This document shows, one piece after another, positions 41,103-50,567 of a stretch of DNA of 50,567 nucleotides. Each line of letters opens with the position of its first letter. The first letter of the stretch is position 1. Source of the DNA: Opitutaceae bacterium (lineage in GTDB: Bacteria > Verrucomicrobiota > Verrucomicrobiia > Opitutales > Opitutaceae); the NCBI GenBank assembly GCA_002694885.1, contig NZNM01000020.1, positions 1 through 50,567 on the forward strand, written 5' to 3'. A model generated the notes under the pieces. That model was not told the origin of the DNA and ran no database searches. It saw only the letters and a program-made list of their open reading frames with translations. The position numbers were made by a program, and so were the translations under genes.

Positions 41103-42754
41103 ATTAAGACTTTCGATCTACTTTCAAACTTTTCTCGAGTAAAAGAGATCGTCACGGTGTTGGCCCGAAATGGCTACGCGGACCTGCTTCATCGACTGGA
41201 TCTGCCTCCGCGAATTCTCAGCGCATTTGGAAATGGCTCGAGCGAGAGGCTAAACCAATGGGAACGCATTCGCAGCGTTCTCGAGCAACTGGGGCCGACG
41301 TTCATTAAATTCGGACAGCTGCTAAGCATGCGTCCAGATGTGGCCCCGGAGCCTCTGATTATTGAGCTGAGAAAGCTGCAGGAGCGGGTGCCTCCGACGG
41401 ATTTCGGCTCAATACTGCCAGAAATTGAGAGCTCCCTACCCAGATCTATAGAAGATGTTTTCGAATCGATCGAAGAGACTGCTGCGGCCGGGGCCTCGAT
41501 GGCGCGGTTCATTTCGCTGTCTTGAAGGAATCCGGGGACCACGTTGCCATAAAGGTTCAACGGCCTGGTATCGAAAAGACGATCGATGCCGATTTTGACA
41601 TACTTATGTGGTTCGCTCGGCAGGCCCACGAGAGAATTGAGGAATTGAAACCCTATGATCTGCCTGGAGTAGTGGATACGCTCAGAAAAGGGTTGGAGCG
41701 GGAGCTCGATTTCAGGTTCGAAGCTCGGAGCATGGCGTTTTTCGAACTTCAGAATCCGTATCCAGAAACTGTACACGCTCCGAGCGTATATGAATCGCTT
41801 TCCTCGAAGCGAGTTCTCGTGATGGAGCGGATTGATGGAAAGAGATTGTCCGACTTCGAAACGGATACGCCGGAAGCAAAGCGAATCGCCGAAAACGGGT
41901 CCAAGTCGTTATTTCATCAAATTCTAATTGCCGGGTTTTTTCATGCGGATCCTCACTCGGGAAATATGAGGTTCTTGGACGATGGTCGCCTTTGTCTCTT
42001 GGATTGGGGACTGGTAGGGCAGCTGACACGACGCATGCGGTATGGGCTCATGGATCTTTTCCTGGCTTTCGTTCAAGGGAACGCTGAAAGCGTGGCTCGC
42101 ACGGCGATTAATTCGGCCGATTCGGGATCCGCCATCGATGAACGAACAATGGAGCGGGAAATCATGGTTGCTATGCGCGAGCATTATAATCCCGAGACTG
42201 GGAAAGGGGACATTGGACGAGCAATCCTCCAGTTGTTGCACATATTCGGGCGAAACGGAATTGATCTCGCCAGGGACTACTCGTTGACAGCGAAGGCAAT
42301 TCTCTGCGTCGAGGAAATGGGTTATAAGTTGGATTCGCAGTACAATCTAAGGAAAGCATTCGAACCTGTGCTCATGGAATTGATGAAGGAGCGACGCGAT
42401 CCCTCCCGATTGTTGAGCGGCGCCAGGCATAGCTTTGTTCAGGGATTGCAGTATTTGCAGGGGCTACCCGAAGAGCTGCGTCGAATCTTGAAAAAAGTGG
42501 AGAAGGATAGCCTCAAGGTTAACCTTCAGCACAAGGGTTTGGACAAGTTGGACTACACGATCAGCGACGCTAGTAACAAGATCACGTTAGGGATCATAAT
42601 TGGCTGTCTGATCGTAGGCTCGTCGCTGGTCATCACGACGGATATACCGCCACTGCTTTTTGACATCCCAGTGATCGGGTGGATCGGGTACGTCATGTCG
42701 ATGATTCTCGGGGTTTGGGTAGTCATCGATATATTTCGCGGCAACCGGCGTTAA
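41103..42754 (+). pseudogene. ubiB: UbiB/ABC1-family atypical kinase, broken by a frameshift
   Basis: The locus encodes a UbiB-type ABC1 kinase (quinone synthesis and lipid homeostasis) in two frames. The first part has 'LEQLGPTFIKFGQLLSMRPD' (the KxGQ motif) and ends at 41525; the second, open from 41522 to 42754, has 'VAIKVQRPG', 'FFHADPHSGNMRFLDDGR', 'CLLDWGLVG' and two C-terminal membrane segments near residues 365-405. Between them the expected 'ASMAQVHFAVLKESG' is recovered by adding one base after 41505 (GCGC-GGTT to GCGCAGGTT). The family-like N-terminus ('FDLLSNFSRVKEIVTVLARNG') begins before the GTG at 41157, and no ATG exists there; ATT at 41103 is in the expected place. The combined length, about 550 residues, is normal. 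It is a pseudogene or has a sequence error. Confidence 0.85.
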
Positions 42755-42857
42755 AACTCGATCGTGTGCCCGCATCGCTTCGGGATAGACGATCTTATTG
42801 GTCCCGAGTGGTTTTAGAGGCAAGTCATTGATAATCCAACTTTAATGAATTTCAATG

Positions 42858-42874
42858 ATACCCCCATAGGGTAT
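42858..42874. promoter_or_regulatory. CsoR-type operator (ATACCC-N5-GGGTAT)
   Basis: A perfect 6-5-6 inverted repeat, ATACCC-CCATA-GGGTAT, matches the consensus bound by CsoR/RcnR-family metal or sulfide sensors. It overlaps a possible -10 element (TATAGA, 42872-42877) about 90 bases before the next start. No csoR-like gene is in the window. Confidence 0.5.
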
Positions 42875-42962
42875 AGATTACCCTTAAATCAAACTGTAGA
42901 AATCTAACATTTTCTTTAAATGCGGAGCCGGCTCATGAAAGTGGAAGCCAATAGAAATCTCA

Positions 42963-43250
42963 ATGGACGACCAGGTTCAAAGTTCGCAGCACGAGTCTCT
43001 GATTGGAGGCAAGCGACCGCTTGGGCCTAAAGATTGGGAGAAGCCGGATTTCTCCAAGGGTCGAAAGTCGCGATTGTCGCTGCGGCCTGGAGCGTCGAAA
43101 ATGGGATCGGAGGCTGCCCCTACCAGAGGTCGCGTAGTGTCGACAATACCTTTACGCGAAAAAGAGTGCCCCTTGGAGGAATCTCTTGAGGACGCGAAAG
43201 CCAGACGCCAAAACTTCCGCGAGATCTTCGAGGCGGGGATTAACCGCTAG
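42963..43250 (+). CDS. Small basic hypothetical protein downstream of a CsoR-type site
   Basis: A 95-residue protein rich in Lys, Arg, Gly and Ser in the first 65 residues ('SLIGGKRPLGPKDWEKPDF'), then an acidic-basic helix ('ESLEDAKARRQNFREIFE'). No family is recognised and no signal peptide is seen. The ATG at 42963 lacks a clear ribosome-binding site; a better site (GGAG) precedes an overlapping 31-codon frame at 42935. Its stop overlaps the convergent SYLF gene by four bases (CTAG). A CsoR-type operator lies 89 bases upstream, so it may be metal- or sulfide-regulated, if real. Confidence 0.5.
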   Translation: MDDQVQSSQHESLIGGKRPLGPKDWEKPDFSKGRKSRLSLRPGASKMGSEAAPTRGRVVSTIPLREKECPLEESLEDAKARRQNFREIFEAGINR

Positions 43251-43948
43251 TAGCCGCCGTTTTCGTAGAATGTCAGGCGATTGATCAGCGCCTGCGCTTC
43301 GCGAGGAATATCGAACCAGTCGCTCAAGACGATTTCAGGAGCATTGAAAGGCGTGTTGTAAAACTCCTTGGTTGCGATGTTGTCGGGTTTCACCCAACCG
43401 GCTTTAACCGCGAAGCCGGCAAAAAGCCCTTTCGTCGTGGTATACACGAGAATGTTGGCGTTCTTGTAGTCGCGTCCTTCTTTTCGTTCCGTTAGGACGC
43501 CGACTGGTCCTGCTACGGCTGATGCATCGGAGCTCAAATCAAATCGGCCGGTGTAGGCCCGCCGAACGGTTTCGTCATCCATGATGACGTAAACGGTGTC
43601 GATCTCCTTGACCCCAAGCTGAAGTCCGACATTGGCCCCCCCAGTGGAGACGAATGCGGGTACGCCCCACTTTCCGTTCAATGGGTTTTTGGCGACTAAT
43701 ACGCCTAGACCGCCATGCCCGCCAACAAAGAAGCCTCCACGGTAATTGAGAGTCAGGATAATCCCCTTGGCTTGTTGAAGAATGGAAGCCGGAATAGCGG
43801 TTTCCTTCTTAGCCATGATTTCCTCGAGGATGTATTCGCTGTTAACGATGCGCGTAACGAGATTTTCTCGCTTGGGAGCAGCGATTAGAGAATTGGCGCA
43901 AATTGCGAGACTTAGAGCGATTGCGAGGTTCCGGAAAAAGCGGTTCAT
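43247..43948 (-). CDS. SYLF/YSC84-domain lipid-binding protein
   Basis: A 233-residue exported SYLF-domain protein. A signal peptide covers residues 1-24 ('LAIALSLAICANSLIA'), then the domain with 'ILQQAKGIILTLNYRGGFFVGGHGG' (about 56-80), 'VPAFVSTGGANVGLQLGVKE' and 'ANILVYTTTKGLFAGFAVKAG'. SYLF domains bind phosphoinositides in eukaryotes; bacterial members are periplasmic with poorly known roles in envelope integrity. It ends against the small basic protein gene and has a 20-base dyad just before its start. Confidence 0.88.
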   Translation of the reverse strand: MNRFFRNLAIALSLAICANSLIAAPKRENLVTRIVNSEYILEEIMAKKETAIPASILQQAKGIILTLNYRGGFFVGGHGGLGVLVAKNPLNGKWGVPAFVSTGGANVGLQLGVKEIDTVYVIMDDETVRRAYTGRFDLSSDASAVAGPVGVLTERKEGRDYKNANILVYTTTKGLFAGFAVKAGWVKPDNIATKEFYNTPFNAPEIVLSDWFDIPREAQALINRLTFYENGGY

Positions 43949-43967
43949 TTTATCTTAGATGGGAGCT

Positions 43968-43987
43968 ATACGGGTAGGTTCCCGTAT
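43968..43987. promoter_or_regulatory. Dyad just upstream of the SYLF gene
   Basis: ATACGGG and CCCGTAT flank six bases, 20 bases before the SYLF start codon. It could be a repressor site or a 5' leader hairpin. Confidence 0.3.
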
Positions 43988-44128
43988 CGACGATTGACGA
44001 ATTTTGCGGATTATTGGGGAGTCCAGGCCATGATTGCAATAGAAAGGCGCGGATTTGCTTATGGACAATGGGTTCTTGGAAATGAGCGTTGATACCCTGC
44101 GGCATCTTTTCACATTCATTTAGCTTCC

Positions 44129-45916
44129 ATGCCTTTGTCTCAAAGAATGTATTACCGGAGGTTGAGACGGAAGCTATCCCGGCTCTTAGAAGCCTTAGCG
44201 TTAAACCAGCAGCGGCGCTTCTATTTGTTGGCGGTTCTGATTGGCGGATTGAGCGGGCTTTCCGCGGTAGCGTTTCACCAGAGCATTCATTGGGCGGAAG
44301 AAAACTGGATTCATCGCGTAGCTGAGTTGTCGGGCGGTTGGTCTATAGTCGCGCTTATCTTGATGCCGGCTTTGGGAGGATTGATTGTAGGATACATGAT
44401 CAAGCACTGGGCTCCGGAGGCGGCAGGTAGTGGTATCCCTCAAACTAAAGCGGCCTATTATTTAAAGTTCGGCCGTATTAGTTTCAGGGCCGCGGTGAGT
44501 AAATTCATTCTCGGAACCATCTCTATTGGATCAGGCGCCAGCCTTGGAAGAGAAGGACCCACGGTGCAACTGTCGGCAGCTTTGGCTTCTTCGGTAGGTA
44601 GATGGTTCGGTTTAGCCCCTCGGCAAGTGATGTCGCTTATCCCGCTAGGCTGCGCAGGCGGAATAGCGGCAGCGTTCAATACGCCGCTGGCGGCGATAGT
44701 GTTCGCAATCGAGGAAATCATGGGCGACCTGAAGCATCGTGCATTCGCGGGAATTGTCATGGTTGCTGTGATCGCGGCTGTAATCGAGCGTTCGCTATTA
44801 TGAACGAACTCCATGTTTCAAGTTCCGCCGCATCCAGAGTCGCACGCCTTGGGCACACTAGCGTGGAGCTTGGTATTGGGGCTGGTGGCTGGGTTTGTTT
44901 CCCATGCATTTGTGGAAGCTCTTTTGGTTGTGAGAGAACGCGTTAAGCTGGTTCGAGGGCCTTATGCGTGGATGATGCCAGGTCTCGGTGCATTGGCGAC
45001 TGGCGTAATCGGCGCGGCCATATTCGCTAGCTGGGGAAAATTGGGAATCTTTGGTATCGGCTATTCGGACCTGTCGGCCGCCCTTTTCGGTTCGCTGGGT
45101 TTGGCGGTTCTCGTGGTTTTATTGATCGGCAAAATAGCAGCCACTGTGTTTTCCTATGCTAGTGGAGGAGCTGGAGGCATTTTCGCGCCAACCTTGTTTA
45201 TTGGAGCCATGCTCGGGGGGATTATCGGATCGTTAGCCGATTTAGCCGGCTCGCAAAATTCATCGATGCCGAGCGCGTTGGCATTGGTGGGAATGGGGGC
45301 CATGTTCGCGGGAACGATTCGGGCGCCCGTTACGTCGATCTTAATCATTTTCGAACTTACTGGCGACTACGGTCTGATCCTTCCAATAATGGCGGCCAAT
45401 CTTTCTTCATACGCGATTGCGACCAAACTTCGGCCTGTACCCATTTACGAAGCGCTTTTGCTTCAGGACGGAATCAATCTTAGGAAGTTTCCAATTCTCA
45501 AGCCCGACCGGGGATGGCAGAACTTGCCGGTAAGCGCGATTATGACGAATACCGTGCGCACGCTAGAGTCTCGCCTCCAGCTTGAACGGGCGAATATGGA
45601 AATCAAAAACGAGCGGTTTAAGATCTACCCGGTTGTGGATACGGAAGGAAAATATATCGGGCTTGTGCACCGAAAGGGAATCAGAGTAGTCGGAGAGAAG
45701 GAACCCGACAAGCTAGTGAGAGAAATATTTGTGGCAAAGAAGTTTCCCAAAGTGTATCCGGATATGACGATGCGAGAGGTTGCCAACCGATTTGTGGATA
45801 CAGAGTGGAGCGCGATCCCGGTTGTAAGTCGACTAGACGAAGAACGCGTTGTAGGAATCGTGACGCTGCACGATATTACCCGCCAGCAGATCCTCCAAGA
45901 GAAGGACGCGAAGTAG
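44129..45916 (+). pseudogene. clcA: ClC-family chloride channel/antiporter with CBS domains, interrupted by in-frame UGA
   Basis: The locus encodes a ClC Cl-/H+ antiporter in one frame broken by a TGA at 44801-44803. The first part (224 residues) has 'GSGIPQTK', 'GREGPTVQLS' with the gating Glu, and 'GIAAAFNTPLAAIVFAIEE' with the proton Glu. After the stop come ACG AAC TCC and an ATG at 44813, and the second part (367 residues) has 'GGAGGIFAPTLFIGAML' and two CBS domains at about 245-360. Reading the stop as GGA gives 'IERSLLGTNSMFQVPP', a normal ClC junction, so a single G-to-T change explains it. The joined protein would be 595 residues. Re-initiation at 44813 could give a split product, but the break falls inside the membrane domain. 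Confidence 0.88.
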
Positions 45917-45994
45917 GCAGGAGGGGTCAAACTAGCAAACGCCACGAACTTTCCTTCATTTCCGCCATTTACCCAAACTTTTTGGCAAGTGGTA

Positions 45995-47278
45995 TTAGGT
46001 CTTGATTTGCCCGTCGCCTACAATCTTGAACTTGTAGCTGCACAGTTCGCGAAGCCCCATAGGACCGCGAGCGTGAAGCTTGTCTGTGGATATCCCGATC
46101 TCGGCCCCGAGCCCAAATTCGAAACCATCAGTAAAACGCGTACTGACATTCCAGTACACGGTGGCGGAATCCACTCCATTGAGAAATTTTTCCGCAGCCT
46201 CTTTATCTGTAGTTAGAATGCAATCACTATGCGAACTGCCATAGGAATTAATGAAGGCGATTGCTTCCTCTGTGGAATCGACGATTTTGATAGATATTAT
46301 CAGGTCGAGATATTCGGTTCCCCAATCATCGTCCTGAGCAATTTCGGACTCTATGTCGCAGGTATCTAGAATCGCCTTTCCCTGAGGATCCGTCCGCAAT
46401 TCTACGCCTTCACCTATCAAGGCTTTGGCGATTTCTGGTAGCGCCTTGTTGGCGATATCTCTATGAATCAGGAGATTTTCCGCGGCGTTGCAGACGCTGG
46501 GCTTCTGGCACTTGGCGTTAACGATGAGCTCTTTGGCCTGGGCAATATCCAGTTCTTTATCAGCGTAGAGATTGCAGATTCCGTCGAAGTGCTTGATCAC
46601 CGGGATGTGACTGTGCTCAGCAACAAAGCGAATTAGACCTTCGCCGCCGCGAGGTATGATGCATTGGACTTTATCGTCCAATTTAAGAAGCGTATTCAGG
46701 GCAGACCTGTCCTTTGTGGGGATGAATTGAGAGGCCTTTGGCGGCAGACCGCTTTCCTCGAGCGCTTGAGTGACAAGTTTCGCCAAGGCGATGTTAGTGT
46801 GATAGGCCTCTTTCCCTCCTCGAAGGATACTGGCATTGCCGGATTTTAAGCAGAGTATCGCGCAATCAACCGTCACATTGGGTCGGGACTCGTAGATGAT
46901 GCCGATAACGCCGATAGGCACGCGTACCTTTTCAATAGAGAATCCTTGGGGGTGATCATAGGTCTCCAGCGATTCTCCGAGTGGATCGGGAAGCTCGGCG
47001 ACTTGTCGAGCGCCCGCTAGCATATCCGATACCATCCGATCGCTTAGCTCCAATCGCTTGAGCATAGCTGGTGTAATTCCGTTTTCGCCTGCGGCAGACA
47101 AATCTTTGGCGTTCTCCGCTTTCAGTTTATAGACGTTTTGCTCTATTAGCTTGGCCAGCTTAAGAATGGCGGTGTTCTTTTGCTCGGTTGGCGAATTGGC
47201 CAAAACTAGCGACGCTTCCCGGGCATCGCTGGCGATTTGATTAATCAAAGACTCCGTATCAATTGCTTCTGTTGTCAT
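45995..47278 (-). CDS. proA: Gamma-glutamyl phosphate reductase
   Basis: A 427-residue ProA of the aldehyde dehydrogenase fold, reducing glutamyl-5-phosphate to the semialdehyde with NADPH in proline synthesis. The start is the ATG complementary to 47276-47278, giving 'MTTEAIDTESLINQIASDAR'; the longer reading has 28 unrelated residues. The cofactor-binding 'GVIGIIYESRPNVTVD' is near residue 118 and the catalytic Cys is in 'KCQKPSVCNAAENLLIH' near 255. proB is not adjacent. A terminator lies between it and the upstream lipoprotein gene, so proA has its own promoter. Confidence 0.95.
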   Translation of the reverse strand: MTTEAIDTESLINQIASDAREASLVLANSPTEQKNTAILKLAKLIEQNVYKLKAENAKDLSAAGENGITPAMLKRLELSDRMVSDMLAGARQVAELPDPLGESLETYDHPQGFSIEKVRVPIGVIGIIYESRPNVTVDCAILCLKSGNASILRGGKEAYHTNIALAKLVTQALEESGLPPKASQFIPTKDRSALNTLLKLDDKVQCIIPRGGEGLIRFVAEHSHIPVIKHFDGICNLYADKELDIAQAKELIVNAKCQKPSVCNAAENLLIHRDIANKALPEIAKALIGEGVELRTDPQGKAILDTCDIESEIAQDDDWGTEYLDLIISIKIVDSTEEAIAFINSYGSSHSDCILTTDKEAAEKFLNGVDSATVYWNVSTRFTDGFEFGLGAEIGISTDKLHARGPMGLRELCSYKFKIVGDGQIKT

Positions 47279-47360
47279 GGTCCAAAATAGTTGGAGAAAA
47301 GAGGATGAGGAAAGGCCTTGCGGCTGCAATCTTTTCGTTGGATTGGCGTTTTTTGAATAC

Positions 47361-47388
47361 AAAAAAGCAGAGCTCGATTGAGCTCCGC
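47361..47388 (-). terminator. Rho-independent terminator of the coiled-coil lipoprotein gene
   Basis: On the minus strand a nine-pair stem (GCGGAGCTC, loop AATC, GAGCTCTGC, one G-T pair) is followed by TTTTTTG. It lies 30 bases after the lipoprotein stop and 83 bases before the proA start. Confidence 0.85.
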
Positions 47389-47417
47389 TAGCCTGGAAAT
47401 TCGTATTAAGCAGCTGG

Positions 47418-47959
47418 TTAAAATAGCTTCGGCACTCCTACGCCAGCGCCTTCGAGCATCTTCGTAACTTTCCCGAGGAGGTCTTGAGCGACTTGGTATT
47501 CCTTTTCGTACTTCGTCTTGAAAGGCTTGAGCTCTTCGATCGTATCTGGGTCGAACTTGGCAACCATGTCCTTGAGCTTCTGAACGCTCGACTCGAGATC
47601 AGGAATCTGCTCTTTCACGACTTTCAGAACTTCGTCTGGCAGCGAGGCTTTTAAGAAGTCATACTTCTCCTTGATGCCCGACATTTCGCTAGTGAGATTT
47701 TGGGTGATGGCATTCATCTCCGAAAGCAAGGCTTTCTTTTGATCGGCTAATGCTGCGGCGACTTCGGCTTTAAGTTTGTCGGCCTGATCTTCGGCCTGTT
47801 TCTGAACATTTGCTAGACCGCTTTTGAGGTCGTCTTTGGTGGCCGATTCGGCGGCTTGCGGAGCGTCTGCAGACGGCTCGTCAGAAGATTGTGAGCAACC
47901 TGCGAAAAAAGGCTGGCAGCTGAAATCGAAGAGATGGACCAGTGGATATTAATTTTCGT
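47418..47959 (-). pseudogene. Coiled-coil lipoprotein with apparent frameshift in its signal peptide
   Basis: From 47897 the frame reads C-S-Q-S-S-D-E-P-S and continues for 159 residues of Ala/Lys/Glu-rich helix ('LKSGLANVQKQAEDQADKLK', 'LSEMNAITQNLTSEMSGIKE', 'DEVLKVVKEQIPDLESSVQK') to 47418. No start codon precedes it in frame. The bases upstream encode a typical lipoprotein signal ('KINIHWSISSISAASLF') in another frame; one extra T in the six-T run (47905-47910) joins them as 'ASLFFAGC', an ideal lipobox. The codon where Met is expected is ACG (47957-47959). It is either broken, wrongly sequenced, or started unusually. It would be a periplasmic, envelope-anchored helical protein of unknown role, upstream of a terminator. 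Confidence 0.65.
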
Positions 47960-48053
47960 AGATTGACACAGAAAACTGGAGGCGAAGCAATGTTTAAGCG
48001 GCAAATATTCGGCAACATTGTTCTGGCCAAAAATCCTGTAATAAAACGGATTC

Positions 48054-49052
48054 TCAGTCGAAAAGCTGTTGATGCAATTTGCTGGCTTGATCCGCCGATA
48101 GGCGAGGGCCGAATTTTGAGACGACTTTCGATGCCGCGAGGCTGGCAAGCGCGCCAGCCTCTTCGAAAGTCTTGTTGTGAGTTATTCCATATAGAAAGGC
48201 TCCAGCGAAGAGATCTCCGGCTCCATTTGTGTCTACTGCGTTTGTCTCAAATGGTTGGATACTGTAGGCATTATCCCCGTCAAAGACGATCGCCCCTTTC
48301 GCTCCAAGGGTGACGACAAAAGACTTGGCGATGTCCTTAAGAGCATCCTGGGCCTTCTCGATCGTTGCAGCGCCCGTGTAAAGAAGAGCTTCCTCTTCGT
48401 TGCAAAAGAGAAGATCTACACCGGATCCTACGACCTCTGCCATTTGATCTTTAAAGTACTTCACCATACTCGGATCTGAGAACGTGAGGGCGGTCTTGAC
48501 GCCATTCTGTTCAGCCAAGCGTTTAGCTTCTATCATAGCGGCTCGACTTTGGTCGCCAGTTACGAGGTAGCCTTCGATATAGAGATAGTCGGATTCTCGA
48601 AGCGCCTCGATTGCGATTTCCTTATTAGAATAGTTAGCGGTTATGCCCAGGTATGTGTGCATGGTTCTTTCCGCGTCAGGTGTTGTCATTACCAAGCACT
48701 TTCCGGTAATCCCTTCTTCGTGATTTCCGGGAGAGAGGTTTGTATCCACATTATTTGACGTAAGATCCTCATGATAGAAATCGCCCATCTCATCGTTGGC
48801 CACTTTGCACGAGTAGAAGCAGCTAGCTCCGAATTGCGCTGCTCCAATAATGGTATTGGCTGCCGAGCCTCCGCATTGCATGTCGCTGCTAGGCAGATGG
48901 ATCGCTTCGACTAGCTGATGCTGACGGGTCTCGTCGACCAAGGTCATAATCCCTTTCTCGATCGCGTGTTCTTCAACGAACTGGTCGCTTACTTCAGTGA
49001 CAATGTCGACGAGGGCATTGCCCATTCCATAGATGTGGTATTTGCTAGGCAT
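48054..49052 (-). CDS. PfkB-family adenosine kinase
   Basis: A 332-residue ribokinase-fold sugar or nucleoside kinase. The start is the ATG complementary to 49050-49052 ('MPSKYHIYGMGNALVDIV'); the longer reading adds 53 residues without family similarity. 'GGSAANTIIGAAQFGASC' near residue 55 is the substrate side and 'VDTNGAGDLFAGAFLYG' near 283 is the PfkB signature with the catalytic Asp. The adenosine kinase subfamily is likely from 'MGNALVDI' and overall layout. It would phosphorylate adenosine to AMP in purine salvage. Confidence 0.9.
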   Translation of the reverse strand: MPSKYHIYGMGNALVDIVTEVSDQFVEEHAIEKGIMTLVDETRQHQLVEAIHLPSSDMQCGGSAANTIIGAAQFGASCFYSCKVANDEMGDFYHEDLTSNNVDTNLSPGNHEEGITGKCLVMTTPDAERTMHTYLGITANYSNKEIAIEALRESDYLYIEGYLVTGDQSRAAMIEAKRLAEQNGVKTALTFSDPSMVKYFKDQMAEVVGSGVDLLFCNEEEALLYTGAATIEKAQDALKDIAKSFVVTLGAKGAIVFDGDNAYSIQPFETNAVDTNGAGDLFAGAFLYGITHNKTFEEAGALASLAASKVVSKFGPRLSADQASKLHQQLFD

Positions 49053-49179
49053 AATTGACGAAACTTGGGTGGAAATAGCGGGTTGAGATCGACGAAAGCT
49101 GAGACCAAATCGTTGCCAGCGAGTCGCGCAACACAAATTCGAGATTGATCGACTAAAGCTGTCTCGCCTAAAGTCCGCC

Positions 49180-49380
49180 ATGGTTAACGATTTGGTCGAC
49201 GAAGTCCGCAAGCTGCTAGAGGCGTATCCACCTTGGTTGGTGATAACCTGTCTAGTGATTGTAAGCGCAGGCGCTCTTTATGTCGTTTGGCGGATTGTTA
49301 AGTTCGGTATCGTCTTGGTAGTGACAGCCTTGCTTGTGGCTTTAGTGGCTTTCGCGGCCTGGACCCTATTTATTGCCTGA
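49180..49380 (+). CDS. Small membrane protein
   Basis: A 66-residue frame with a charged amphipathic start ('VNDLVDEVRKLLEAYPP') and two hydrophobic segments at residues 19-36 and 43-64 separated by 'WRIVKFG'. No family is recognised. It begins 128 bases upstream of, and divergent to, the adenosine kinase start and ends 54 bases before pyrG. The composition supports a real two-pass membrane protein. Confidence 0.6.
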   Translation: MVNDLVDEVRKLLEAYPPWLVITCLVIVSAGALYVVWRIVKFGIVLVVTALLVALVAFAAWTLFIA

Positions 49381-49410
49381 CCTCGGGATCGAGCGCTAGG
49401 TTCTAGTTGA

Positions 49411-50567
<1,157 letters not shown>

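Noticed and set aside
42935-43030. 31-codon frame with a good ribosome site (GGAG) overlapping the 95-residue hypothetical gene
   Set aside because: Too short and without recognisable features; kept only as a remark because the longer frame continues through the region.
44801-44803. UGA reassigned as glycine or read as selenocysteine
   Set aside because: Many genes in the window stop at TGA (for example at 3649 and 7490), and no hairpin resembling a SECIS element follows the site.

Overview
The window looks like part of a chromosome of a Verrucomicrobiota bacterium, most likely of the Opitutia group. This rests on the mix of genes: several exported PQQ-type beta-propeller proteins, a TonB-dependent receptor, a eukaryote-like myo-inositol oxygenase, a metallophosphoesterase with chitobiase-like and PA14 domains, and GTAG-ended palindromic intergenic repeats. 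The assignment is inference; no 16S gene is present. Genes are dense, ATG/GTG/TTG starts are all used, and TGA is an ordinary stop.

Positions 1-13521 hold a same-strand run of eleven genes that reads as a biosynthesis and export cluster: iron alcohol dehydrogenase (cut by the window edge), a lipoprotein beta-propeller, a HemN-like radical SAM enzyme, a UbiC-like chorismate lyase, a flavin-dependent halogenase-family enzyme with a WxWxIP motif, a family 4 glycosyltransferase, a hot-dog thioesterase, a small DMT-type membrane protein, a PaaK-like CoA ligase, and a LolD-type ATPase with a very large FtsX-type permease. Chorismate lyase, aryl-acid ligase, thioesterase, halogenase-like flavoenzyme and exporter together suggest an aromatic, possibly halogenated and glycosylated lipid or pigment (aryl-polyene-like). 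This is the best candidate for an undescribed system; chain-building genes, if any, would lie left of position 1.

Positions 13522-25632 are accessory carbohydrate-type genes: an SDR oxidoreductase, three secreted PQQ-type propellers around a TonB-dependent receptor, a xylose-isomerase-like TIM barrel, the metallophosphoesterase and myo-inositol oxygenase. Four or five short GTAG...CTAC repeats of 60-75 bp lie between these genes and those of the first cluster.

Positions 25649-50567 are mostly housekeeping: SulP transporter, a long IspH, an FmdB-like protein, AI-2E-family permease, HisC, a CBS-domain CNNM/CorC protein, an outer-membrane barrel, Sua5, ribosomal protein S18, tRNA-Arg(CCT), PurN, an MmcB-like nuclease-fold protein, UppP, fructosamine kinase, LMW phosphatase, UbiB, a SYLF protein, ClC channel, ProA, a coiled-coil lipoprotein, adenosine kinase and CTP synthase (cut by the right edge). 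The ubiB, clcA and lipoprotein genes each carry a single-base lesion (frameshift, in-frame UGA, homopolymer slip), and the mmcB-like gene overruns uppP. Either this segment is decaying or the assembly has small errors here. A 17-bp CsoR-type operator sits at 42858-42874, and a 22-of-24 identical block abuts the start codons of both ispH and hisC.
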